A stretch of DNA of 64,000 nucleotides from positions 1-64,000 of the forward strand of contig NZ_CANNBW010000016.1 of assembly GCF_947502995.1 (NCBI RefSeq), given 5' to 3'. Position 1 is the first letter of the stretch. Each line of letters starts with the position of its first letter. The position numbers and the translations under genes were made by a program. Positions 1 to 7,252 of the stretch are shown in pieces. The notes beneath the pieces were generated by a model. It ran no database searches, was not told the DNA's origin, and worked only from the letters and a program-made list of their open reading frames with translations. The stretch comes from an uncultured Tenacibaculum sp. (GTDB lineage: Bacteria; Bacteroidota; Bacteroidia; Flavobacteriales; Flavobacteriaceae).

Positions 1-11
1 ATATTAGAATG

Positions 12-33
12 AAAAAGGGGACTTTTAGTCCCC
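12..33 (-). terminator. Intrinsic terminator of the leader peptide gene
   Basis: On the minus strand GGGGACT and AGTCCCC form a 7-bp stem with a 3-nt loop, followed by five T. Two more hairpins lie between it and the gene: CTCTGTAC/GTGCAGAG at 46-66 (one wobble pair) and GAGCT/AGCTC near 84-97. This gives a stacked 3' untranslated region for the short transcript of the peptide gene. Confidence 0.75.
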
Positions 34-110
34 AGTATAATAAACCTCTGTACTTTCAGTGCAGAGTGATTTAGTTAACACAAGAGCTAAAATAGCTCAT
101 GTTTTATATT

Positions 111-371
111 TTATTGGAATCCGTTGATGTCACAATAGTTACCTACAACAGCTCCATAACATCTAGATCCAGGGAAAATACCACCAGATAAAGTAGAAGG
201 GTAAGAACATGTAGTTCCTCTTGTACCATCAGTTTTAGTATAGTGTCCTTCAACAGTATAGCTAGAGCTTGGTGGGCAAGGTACTCTACCTCCACCAATT
301 AAACCTCCATTGATGTTTTTTTGCTCAGTCTTGCTTAACGACTTTCCTAAGTTTAAGATTGATTTTTTCAT
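111..371 (-). CDS. Double-glycine leader peptide, bacteriocin-like
   Basis: An 86-residue precursor. Its N-terminus (MKKSILNLGKSLSKTEQ, then KNINGG) is a classic double-glycine leader: amphipathic, with a Leu/Ser/Glu pattern and Gly22-Gly23 as the predicted cleavage site. Such leaders are cut during export by C39-peptidase ABC transporters. The mature part would be about 63 residues, rich in Gly, Ser, Thr and Pro, with four cysteines (32, 55, 71, 80), so two disulfides are possible. No transporter, immunity or modification gene is visible, but the window starts 110 bases downstream. The exported peptide could be a bacteriocin, a signal or a modified natural product; the sequence does not decide. 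The leader call is firm, the activity is inference. Confidence 0.8.
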   Translation of the reverse strand: MKKSILNLGKSLSKTEQKNINGGLIGGGRVPCPPSSSYTVEGHYTKTDGTRGTTCSYPSTLSGGIFPGSRCYGAVVGNYCDINGFQ

Positions 372-751
372 AATATTTGAATTTTTAAAATTTATTTTCC
401 CTGATCATTTATAGACATTCAAGGCTTATGTCTGTTATCGCGAAAATTTCTTTAATGATCTTAAGTTGGTTGTGAGATAATAGCAGTTTAATAACGCAAT
501 TTCTTGAGGAAATAAATCATTTTAATTTATAGCTATTTTTCTCTTATCAAATTTATGAAGCGTTCGTTGGAAAAAATAGGGATTAACTTGTTTGACAAAT
601 GATATATGTGTGCTTTTTATAAAAAGTCGGATTATTTTTGTACTGTTTTTTAGGCCTTTTTTTATTAAAGAGCTTCTATTTCTTTTTGGTTTAAAGTAAT
701 GATTTTACTATTGTTGCTAGTTTTATTTAGGAAAAAAAAGAAACAGAAAAC
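372..751. other. Long AT-rich intergenic region
   Basis: About 380 bases (500 to the next gene) without a convincing gene. It is the upstream region of the double-glycine peptide. A perfect minus-strand -7 element (TAAATTTG, 548-555) without a clear -33 box is the best promoter candidate and would leave a leader of about 170 nt. A plus-strand TATTTTTG lies at 633-640. A 23-codon plus-strand ORF (699-770, poly-Leu then poly-Lys) looks accidental. Confidence 0.5.
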
Positions 752-810
752 AAAAAACACATGCATTTAAAAGTTGAAATAAATCAGAGCTCTTATAACA
801 TGTGTTTTTT
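752..810 (-). terminator. Terminator of the mtaB to transglycosylase operon
   Basis: Perfect 12-bp inverted repeat, AAAAAACACATG (752-763) and CATGTGTTTTTT (799-810), with a long 35-nt spacer that contains the palindrome AGAGCTCT. On the minus strand the second arm ends in a T run, as in an intrinsic terminator. It lies about 65 nt beyond the transglycosylase stop codon. Confidence 0.6.
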
Positions 811-874
811 TATAAAATGATATGTCTTTTAATCGAGAATTTGTAAAATCCGATTGACTTTTTTCTATGAAAAT

Positions 875-1822
875 CTAATGAATAGGGATTTTTATGATGT
901 ATTCTTTTTTACTGTTGTTGTTTAATTTGGTTTCCCTTAACCAAGGGTTCACTAATTTTAATTCTTTGTAGGTAATATTGTATTGTTTTGCAAAATCAGC
1001 TAAATCTGGAATAGGATAGTCAACTAATATTTCTTTTACTTCAGGAAAAGTGTATAAATCTTCTTGGTCAAATACGAAGCCATATTTTTTTGGGTTTGAC
1101 ATTATTTCTTTTAAAGCAAGAATTCTAAAAACATATCTTCCAGTTTCAGGATTTAATAAAAGATCATAATAACTTGTTACTTTTTGTTCTTTTAAACGTT
1201 TAGAGATTCTACCTCCGCCAGCGTTATAAGCTGCTGCAGCTAATGTCCAACTACCAAATTTATTTTTGGCTTTCTTTAAATATTCAGCAGCAACTTTTGT
1301 AGATAATTCTAAATTATAACGCTCATCTACATTGCTGTTTACTTCAAGACCATATTCTTTTCCTGTTCTAGGCATAAAATGCCAGTAGCCAGCTGCTCCT
1401 TTATATGAAGGAACTTGAATTAAAGCACTTTCAGCAACACATAAATATTTAAAATCATCAGGCAAATTGTGTTTTTTAAGTAATGGTTCAAGTAAAGGAA
1501 AAAACTTATTAGCTCTTTTCATCAATAAAAGACCATTAGATTGCCAGTATGTATTTACTAATAACTCACGATCTAAACGTTCTTGTATGTCTAGCTGATC
1601 TAAAGGAACAGGTTCTCCTGCAAATTCCATTTGCTTAGGCAATTTCACCGCTTTTACCTCATATAAATGACTAACATTTTTTTCTGTTTTCACAATAGTT
1701 GAATCTTGTAATGATTCAATTTGTTGGTTGTTTTTAGTTTTAACATTGTTTAAATTCAATAATAAAAAAACAATGCTTAAAAAAGAAAGGACGTAAAAGA
1801 TGCGTAATAATTTTACCTGCAT
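875..1822 (-). CDS. Lytic transglycosylase, MltD-like
   Basis: Envelope enzyme that cleaves the glycan strands of peptidoglycan between MurNAc and GlcNAc to leave 1,6-anhydro ends. The 315-residue protein starts with a membrane or signal segment (about 6-25). An SLT domain follows, with the catalytic Glu131 in the motif VAESAL, then GAAGYWHFMPRTGKEYGL and the late AAYNAGGGRI motif. The C-terminus (about 265-300) resembles a degenerate LysM repeat (ITYKELKLVNPWL). It is the last gene of a four-gene minus-strand operon, 31 nt behind the hydrolase gene, and is followed by a terminator. Family assignment is firm; which muropeptides it acts on is unknown. Confidence 0.88.
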   Translation of the reverse strand: MQVKLLRIFYVLSFLSIVFLLLNLNNVKTKNNQQIESLQDSTIVKTEKNVSHLYEVKAVKLPKQMEFAGEPVPLDQLDIQERLDRELLVNTYWQSNGLLLMKRANKFFPLLEPLLKKHNLPDDFKYLCVAESALIQVPSYKGAAGYWHFMPRTGKEYGLEVNSNVDERYNLELSTKVAAEYLKKAKNKFGSWTLAAAAYNAGGGRISKRLKEQKVTSYYDLLLNPETGRYVFRILALKEIMSNPKKYGFVFDQEDLYTFPEVKEILVDYPIPDLADFAKQYNITYKELKLVNPWLRETKLNNNSKKEYIIKIPIH

Positions 1823-1853
1823 AAATGTGTTTGTATTTTTATTAGAAATGAAT

Positions 1854-2513
1854 TTAACACTCGCATTTTTCAGCTAAAATTTTTGAAATAGTTTTAGCTT
1901 TATTTAAAATCATAATGTGAGTACCATTATCCACTTCTATAGCGTTTTTAATATGTTTAATAGGAAATACTTCGTCTTTATTTCCATGAATATGAATTAT
2001 GTTATCTAATTCATAATCTTGTTTCCAATTTAAAACATTGTGTATTGCCCATTCTAAATAATCTGCGTTACGAATAGACAAGTACATTTTATATAGTTCA
2101 GCTCTTTTCTTTAAATAATCTCCAAAAAAAAGATGTTCATATTCTTCTATGTTTTCAACTATTTTAGTCGGAAACAATTTATAAGCCTTAGTCTTTTGAG
2201 CTAGTTTTAATCTGTTAGGAAGTTCTTTGTTGCTCTTCATACTAGAGATAATAACCACCTTTTTACAGTTTGTTTGCTTGCTCATTTCTTGTACCATAAC
2301 TCCACCAAAAGAAACACCTACTAAAATTGAATTATCATGTTTAATAGATTCGCACATGCGCTTGGCATAACTTTCTATTGTTTCTTCAACAGATAAAGGC
2401 AAAATCCATTCCAAAAAATGGGTTTCAAAATCTTCTTTTGGTAAATCTAAGTACTCAAATATTTTCGTGTTTGCTGCTAAACCTGGTACGAAATACAAAT
2501 GAGTTTTTTCCAT
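1854..2513 (-). CDS. Alpha/beta hydrolase family protein
   Basis: Small (219 residues) soluble alpha/beta hydrolase without a signal peptide. The nucleophile elbow is GVSFGG (Ser68), the acid is probably Asp180 (HGNKDEVFP) and the base His199 (NGTHIMIL), so the triad is complete. The N-terminal FVPGLA stretch fits the oxyanion-hole strand. The substrate cannot be read from the sequence. It lies 8 nt after the DUF6438 lipoprotein gene and 31 nt before the transglycosylase gene, so it is cotranscribed with tRNA-modification and envelope genes. Confidence 0.75.
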   Translation of the reverse strand: MEKTHLYFVPGLAANTKIFEYLDLPKEDFETHFLEWILPLSVEETIESYAKRMCESIKHDNSILVGVSFGGVMVQEMSKQTNCKKVVIISSMKSNKELPNRLKLAQKTKAYKLFPTKIVENIEEYEHLFFGDYLKKRAELYKMYLSIRNADYLEWAIHNVLNWKQDYELDNIIHIHGNKDEVFPIKHIKNAIEVDNGTHIMILNKAKTISKILAEKCEC

Positions 2514-2521
2514 ATAATTTT

Positions 2522-3268
2522 TTATTCAAAGAATTTCTTTTCAAGTAAAATTCCTTCAATGTATTCATGTAGATCCATTAATTCTTCAGGAACGTCATCA
2601 TTCCATAATCTAATTTTTATTTGTTTACCCTGATGTACTATGTAAGTAGAAGGTAGATCCATTATTTTAGGATTGTCATAAACAGCATTAAAGGATGAAA
2701 ATTTCTTTTTGTTTAATTTATTATTTATTGTTTCTAGTTCTTTATCCGAAAGTTTAAATTCCTTTTCACCTTCTTGTAAAACATATTGTTTTCCGTTATA
2801 TAAAACAACACCTTGTTTGTTTATTGTAATATCGTAACTCGGACAATCTCCAAAACAACCAGTTTTACGCATGCTTAACAAAGTGTTTTCTTCTTTTTTT
2901 ATAAGGTCTTCAACAACATTTTTAGCATTTACTTTTACTGATCTGAACTCACTAGAAGAACCTAGCGCTTTAAGCCAAAAATCATATTTGTCATTTGGAA
3001 TTTCTACAACTGCAATTTTAGAAGCTCCATTATCGAAAACCATTTTTTTCCATTGCACTCCACTATTTTTTAAGAACTCTTTAATTTTATCTTCACGAGT
3101 AGGATCATTTAAAACTAAAACTAATTGTCTTTTATAAAGATCAGCGTTAGTATCTTCAGTATTTATAGATGTTTCTTTTTCTGGATTTGCTTCTGTTTTA
3201 TTAGTATCTCCTTTCGGAGCTCCACAGCTTAAAGCAAGTAAAAAAATAGATAGAAAAAATATTTTCAT
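2522..3268 (-). CDS. DUF6438 family lipoprotein
   Basis: Predicted lipoprotein of 248 residues. The frame is open further upstream, but I place the start at 3268 because MKIFFLSIFLLALSCGAP begins there and forms a proper signal peptide with lipobox LALSC. The central motif TGCFGDCPSYDITI, with two Cys around GD, and the following KQGVVLYNG strand are characteristic of DUF6438. A charged linker, rich in Glu, Thr and Asn, follows the lipidated Cys. The function of the family is unknown. The gene lies between mtaB (gap about 40 nt) and the hydrolase gene (gap 8 nt). Confidence 0.75.
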   Translation of the reverse strand: MKIFFLSIFLLALSCGAPKGDTNKTEANPEKETSINTEDTNADLYKRQLVLVLNDPTREDKIKEFLKNSGVQWKKMVFDNGASKIAVVEIPNDKYDFWLKALGSSSEFRSVKVNAKNVVEDLIKKEENTLLSMRKTGCFGDCPSYDITINKQGVVLYNGKQYVLQEGEKEFKLSDKELETINNKLNKKKFSSFNAVYDNPKIMDLPSTYIVHQGKQIKIRLWNDDVPEELMDLHEYIEGILLEKKFFE

Positions 3269-3308
3269 AATGTTATTGAGGTGTTTCTTGATTTTTTGTG
3301 CAAACAAT

Positions 3309-4643
3309 TTAATGAATAACTTCCGTATCAACAAAATCGAAACGTACTAATCCATCTTCATCAATCTTAGTTAGTTTTACATTATGAATAGTGTTTACTA
3401 ATTCAGGATTCCAAGGAGCTTTTACTTTTACATAATTTTCTGTGAAACCATGAATGTACCCTTCTTTATTTTCACCTTCGAATAAAACAGATAAGGTATT
3501 TCCTATTTGACTTTCGTAAAAAGCTCTACGTTTTTTAACTGAAAGTCCACGTAACATTTTACTACGTTTAGCTCTAACATTTTTAGGAACTACGCCATCC
3601 ATTTCTGCAGCCTCTGTATTAGCTCTCTCAGAATATGTAAATACGTGTAAATAAGAAATTTCTAATTCAGATAGATAATTATATGTTTCCAAGAAAAGTT
3701 CATCAGTTTCCCCTGGAAAACCAACTATAACATCAACACCAATGCAAGCATGTGGCATTACTTCACGTATTTTAGCAACACGATTGGTGTATACTTTACG
3801 TAAGTAACGTCGTTTCATTTTCTTAAGTAATTCGTCACTACCAGATTGTAAAGGAATATGAAAATGAGGAACAAAAGTATCTGATTTAGAAACAAATTCT
3901 ATTGTTTCATCTTTCAATAGGTTAGGTTCGATAGATGAAATACGTAATCTATGAATTCCTTTAACTTTATCTAATGCCTGAACTAATTCTAAAAATGTAT
4001 GTTCGTGTTTTTTATTTCCGAATTCTCCCTTACCATAGTCTCCAATATTAACTCCAGTAAGTACAATTTCCTTAATTCCTCTTTCAGAAATTTCTTTGGC
4101 GTTTTTTAAAACATTTTCTAAAGTATCACTTCTAGAAATTCCTCTAGCTAAAGGAATTGTACAATAAGTACATTTATAATCGCATCCGTCTTGTACTTTT
4201 AAGAAAGCACGAGTTCTATCTCCAATAGAATAAGAACCAACATAAAAATCAGCATCTTCTATTTCACATGAATGAACTTCTCCGACATCATTTTTTGTTA
4301 AATCATTAATGTAACTAGTTACATTAAATTTTTCAGTAGCACCCAAAACTAAGTCAACACCATCTACAGTTGCTAATTCTTCAGGCTTTAATTGCGCATA
4401 ACAACCTACAGCAATTAAAAAAGCTTCGTCATTTTGTTTAAGTGCAGACTTAACAATTGTCTTAAATCGCTTGTCTGCATTATCTGTTACAGAGCAAGTG
4501 TTAATTACGTATATATCAGCTTTTTCTTCAAATTCAACGCGTTCAAAACCTTCGTTAACAAAGTTTCTAGCGATAGTAGAAGTTTCAGAGAAATTTAGTT
4601 TACATCCTAATGTGTAAAAAGCTACTTTTTTTTCCGCATTCAT
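3309..4643 (-). CDS. mtaB: tRNA t6A37 methylthiotransferase MtaB
   Basis: Radical-SAM enzyme that adds a methylthio group to N6-threonylcarbamoyladenosine at tRNA position 37. The N-terminal UPF0004 domain carries Cys14, Cys50 and Cys81 for the second iron-sulfur cluster (TLGCKLN, INTCSVTD, GCYAQL). The radical-SAM triad is C154-x3-C158-x2-C161 in GCDYKCTYCTIP. A TRAM-like RNA-binding domain ends the 444-residue protein. A TTG lies 24 nt upstream in frame, but the ATG at 4643 matches family starts and sits 21 nt behind a perfect -7 promoter element. It is the first gene of the operon that continues to the transglycosylase. Confidence 0.92.
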   Translation of the reverse strand: MNAEKKVAFYTLGCKLNFSETSTIARNFVNEGFERVEFEEKADIYVINTCSVTDNADKRFKTIVKSALKQNDEAFLIAVGCYAQLKPEELATVDGVDLVLGATEKFNVTSYINDLTKNDVGEVHSCEIEDADFYVGSYSIGDRTRAFLKVQDGCDYKCTYCTIPLARGISRSDTLENVLKNAKEISERGIKEIVLTGVNIGDYGKGEFGNKKHEHTFLELVQALDKVKGIHRLRISSIEPNLLKDETIEFVSKSDTFVPHFHIPLQSGSDELLKKMKRRYLRKVYTNRVAKIREVMPHACIGVDVIVGFPGETDELFLETYNYLSELEISYLHVFTYSERANTEAAEMDGVVPKNVRAKRSKMLRGLSVKKRRAFYESQIGNTLSVLFEGENKEGYIHGFTENYVKVKAPWNPELVNTIHNVKLTKIDEDGLVRFDFVDTEVIH

Positions 4644-4664
4644 TCTTGTACATTTAACCGACTG

Positions 4665-4672
4665 CAAAAGTA
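4665..4672 (-). promoter_or_regulatory. mtaB promoter -7 element
   Basis: TACTTTTG on the minus strand matches the Bacteroidota -7 consensus TAnnTTTG exactly. The -33 box is weak (TTTC about 20 nt upstream). The element lies in the 40-nt gap between mtaB and the divergent GNAT gene. Confidence 0.5.
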
Positions 4673-4683
4673 CAATATTGAAA

Positions 4684-5184
4684 ATGATTTTTGAAACTGA
4701 AAGACTAGAAGTTAGATATCTAAAATTAGAAGATATAGAAGGATATTATAAATTACAAAGTGATCCTTTAGTTTTGAAATACGCTACAGGAGAAGTTGAC
4801 ACTTACGAAGGTGTTCAGCAGAATTTAAAAGAAGTAATAGCTAAATATACATTGCCGAATAATGATTTCTGGATTTATGCAATTGAAGATAAAAAAACTA
4901 AGAATTTTTTAGGAACACTAGCACTAGTAAAAGATGAACAAAATGAAGATGAAATAGGTTATCGATTTATTAGAGAGTATTGGGGTAATGGATTTGGATA
5001 TGAAATTTGTGAAGGATTAATAGCGTATGCTAAGCAAATAAAAATGACAAAGCTGATTGGTAATGTTGTAAATGAAAACATAGCCTCAGCTAAAATTTTA
5101 GAAAAATTAAATTTTAAACCAGTACATCAGTTTGTAAGCAAAGACATTGGCTTACCTGAAACTAAATACGAATTAAAATTATGA
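4684..5184 (+). CDS. GNAT N-acetyltransferase, RimJ/RimL type
   Basis: Acetyl-CoA-dependent N-acetyltransferase of 166 residues. ETERLEVRYLKLEDIEGYYKL at the N-terminus is the hallmark of the RimJ/RimL-like GNAT_3 group. The acetyl-CoA motif is represented by EIGYRFIREYWGNGFGYEI, and NVVNENIASAKILEKLNF is the usual C-terminal signature. I use the ATG at 4684 rather than the in-frame TTG two codons earlier. The substrate is unknown. Its stop overlaps the next start in ATGA, implying translational coupling. Confidence 0.82.
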   Translation: MIFETERLEVRYLKLEDIEGYYKLQSDPLVLKYATGEVDTYEGVQQNLKEVIAKYTLPNNDFWIYAIEDKKTKNFLGTLALVKDEQNEDEIGYRFIREYWGNGFGYEICEGLIAYAKQIKMTKLIGNVVNENIASAKILEKLNFKPVHQFVSKDIGLPETKYELKL

Positions 5185-5498
5185 TAGCGAAAATTTTTAC
5201 AGCACCATATTACGCAGTAATATTTACAACAATATTAACAGATGATATAGAAGGATATCATGAAATGGCAGAAAAGATGGATAATTTAGCTAAAGAACAA
5301 GAAGGATATTTAGGAATAGAATCTGCTCGAAGTGAAGTTGGTATTACAGTGTCGTATTGGAAAAGTTTAGATGCTATATCTAAATGGAAAAATAATGTAG
5401 AACATACATATGCAAGGGAAATGGGACGACAAAAATGGTATCAACAATATCAATTACGAATATGTAAAGTAGAACGAGAATATGGTTTTGAGAAATAG
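5181..5498 (+). CDS. Antibiotic biosynthesis monooxygenase-like (ABM) protein
   Basis: A 105-residue single-domain protein with the ABM/dimeric alpha-beta barrel pattern: EMAEKMDNLAKEQEGYLGIESAR, then SYWKSLDAISKWKNNVEH and a C-terminal helix. Members are small homodimers, some of them cofactor-free oxygenases or heme-degrading enzymes, many without a known role. The start overlaps the GNAT stop by 4 nt and its end overlaps the following lipoprotein gene by 17 nt, so the three genes are translationally coupled. Confidence 0.7.
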   Translation: MIAKIFTAPYYAVIFTTILTDDIEGYHEMAEKMDNLAKEQEGYLGIESARSEVGITVSYWKSLDAISKWKNNVEHTYAREMGRQKWYQQYQLRICKVEREYGFEK

Positions 5499-7101
5499 TT
5501 TTATACTATTATTATATGTGTTTTTAGGATCTTGTAAGAATGAATCTTCTAAGTTTAAAGATGATCAAGTATTTCGTTATAATGAGCATTCTAATATTTC
5601 TTCTTTAGATCCGGCTTTTGCAAAAGATCAGCCTAATATATGGGGAGTCCATCAGTTATTTAATGGTTTAGTACAATTAAATGATAGTTTAAAAGTAAAA
5701 CCAGATATAGCTAAAAGTTGGACTATAACTGAAGATGGATTAACATATAGATTTGTATTACGAAACGATGTTTATTTTCATAAACATAAACTTTTTGGTG
5801 ATCGTAAAACAAGAAAAGTAGTAGCTAAAGATTTTGAATATTCATTTCGTAGATTATTAGATGAAAAAGTTGCTTCTCCAGGTAGATGGGTTTTACAACA
5901 CGTAGATAATTTTAAAGCGATAAATGATTCCATATTTAAAATAGAATTAAAACAACCTTTCCCGCCTTTTTTAGGTTTGTTAAGTATGAAATATTGTTCT
6001 GTGGTTCCTAAAGAAGCTATAGATTTTTTCAAGAATGATTTTAGGTCAAATCCTATAGGAACAGGACCTTTTCAATTCAAATTATGGGTAGAAAATACTA
6101 AGTTAGTTTTAAGAAAAAATAAAAAATATTTTGAAAAAGATAAAGAAGGAAATTCTTTGCCGTATTTAGAAGCAGTAGCTGTTACTTTTTTACCAGATAA
6201 ACAGAGTGAGTTTTTACAATTTATTCAAGGGAATATAGACTTTATGAAAAGTTTAGACGCTTCTTACAAAGATGAGATTTTAGCTACTGATGGAACTTTA
6301 CAAAAAAAATATAAAACTAAAGTAAATATGCAAAAAGGAGCATATTTAAATACAGAGTACTTAGGGTTTTATATGGATGTTGCTAATGAGTACCCCACAA
6401 AATCAAGGTTAATTAGAAAAGCTATTAATTACGGTTTTGATAGAGAAAAAATGATGAAATTCTTGCGTAATAATATAGGGAAACCTGCAATACATGGTTT
6501 TATTCCTAAAGGATTACCATCGTTCTCTGGAATGAAAGGTTATACATATCAACCTGAAAAAGCGAAACAACTAGTAAATGATTTTAAAAAGTCTACAGGA
6601 AGAAAAGAAGTAATAATAACAATTACTACGAATAGTAATTACTTAGATTTATGTGAATTCATTCAAAGAGAATTACAAAACATAGGTTTAGATGTTAAAG
6701 TAGAAGTGATTTTACCATCTACTTTACGACAAGGGAAAGCTAATGGTAAACTTCCTATATTCAGAGCAAGTTGGATCGCAGATTATCCTGATGCAGAAAA
6801 TTATTTATCACTGTTCTACAGTAAAAATTTCACTCCTAACGGTCCAAATTACACACATTTTAAAAACGAAACTTTTGATTCTTTATACCAATTAGCGATT
6901 AAAGAGACAAATAATGTTAAACGTTATAAGCTCTACAATAAAATGGACAGTATAATAATTAATGATGCTCCAGTGATACCTTTGTATTATGATGAAGTAA
7001 TTCGTTTTTCAAAGAAAAATATACAAGGCTTAGGTATAAATCCTGTAGATTTGTTGGTTTTGAAAAAAGTAAGGAAAAACAAATCTCTTGTTATTGATTA
7101 A
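5482..7101 (+). CDS. Family 5 solute-binding lipoprotein (oligopeptide type)
   Basis: A 539-residue extracytoplasmic binding protein of the SBP_bac_5 (OppA/DppA-like) family. The signal peptide ends in the lipobox FLGSC (Cys18). Recognisable family stretches are LFNGLVQLNDSLKVKPDIAKSW, DGLTYRFVLRNDVYFHKH and PIGTGPFQFK. Such proteins normally deliver peptides, nickel or heme to an ABC importer, yet no permease or ATPase gene accompanies it. The upstream partners are the GNAT and ABM genes. A terminator follows about 7 nt after the stop. Confidence 0.85.
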   Translation: MVLRNSFILLLYVFLGSCKNESSKFKDDQVFRYNEHSNISSLDPAFAKDQPNIWGVHQLFNGLVQLNDSLKVKPDIAKSWTITEDGLTYRFVLRNDVYFHKHKLFGDRKTRKVVAKDFEYSFRRLLDEKVASPGRWVLQHVDNFKAINDSIFKIELKQPFPPFLGLLSMKYCSVVPKEAIDFFKNDFRSNPIGTGPFQFKLWVENTKLVLRKNKKYFEKDKEGNSLPYLEAVAVTFLPDKQSEFLQFIQGNIDFMKSLDASYKDEILATDGTLQKKYKTKVNMQKGAYLNTEYLGFYMDVANEYPTKSRLIRKAINYGFDREKMMKFLRNNIGKPAIHGFIPKGLPSFSGMKGYTYQPEKAKQLVNDFKKSTGRKEVIITITTNSNYLDLCEFIQRELQNIGLDVKVEVILPSTLRQGKANGKLPIFRASWIADYPDAENYLSLFYSKNFTPNGPNYTHFKNETFDSLYQLAIKETNNVKRYKLYNKMDSIIINDAPVIPLYYDEVIRFSKKNIQGLGINPVDLLVLKKVRKNKSLVID

Positions 7102-7107
7102 ATGTTT

Positions 7108-7134
7108 ATTTAACATTGTTTTTGTTAAATTTTT
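7108..7134 (+). terminator. Terminator after the binding lipoprotein gene
   Basis: ATTTAACA and TGTTAAAT form an 8-bp stem with a 7-nt loop, followed by T residues. It runs into a perfect 20-bp AT palindrome at 7125-7144. Confidence 0.55.
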
Positions 7135-7169
7135 AAAAATTTAAGTTAAAATAAAACAGTTTTGGCTTT

Positions 7170-7199
7170 TTTGTTGGTTTTGGAAGTAAATTATTTTTA
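7170..7199 (+). promoter_or_regulatory. Candidate promoter of the M36 protease gene
   Basis: TTTG (7170-7173), 18 nt, then TATTTTTA (7192-7199), which matches TAnnTTTG in 7 of 8 positions. It would give a leader of about 50 nt. Confidence 0.4.
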
Positions 7200-7252
7200 A
7201 AGAATTGATTTTGATATTTTTAGGATAGTTAACCTTTCAAAATTAAAACAAA

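Noticed and set aside
699..770. A 23-codon plus-strand ORF (poly-Leu followed by poly-Lys) with a TATTTTTG sequence at 633.
   Set aside because: Composition is what AT-rich homopolymer runs give by chance; it runs into the arm of the transglycosylase terminator and has no conserved-looking feature.
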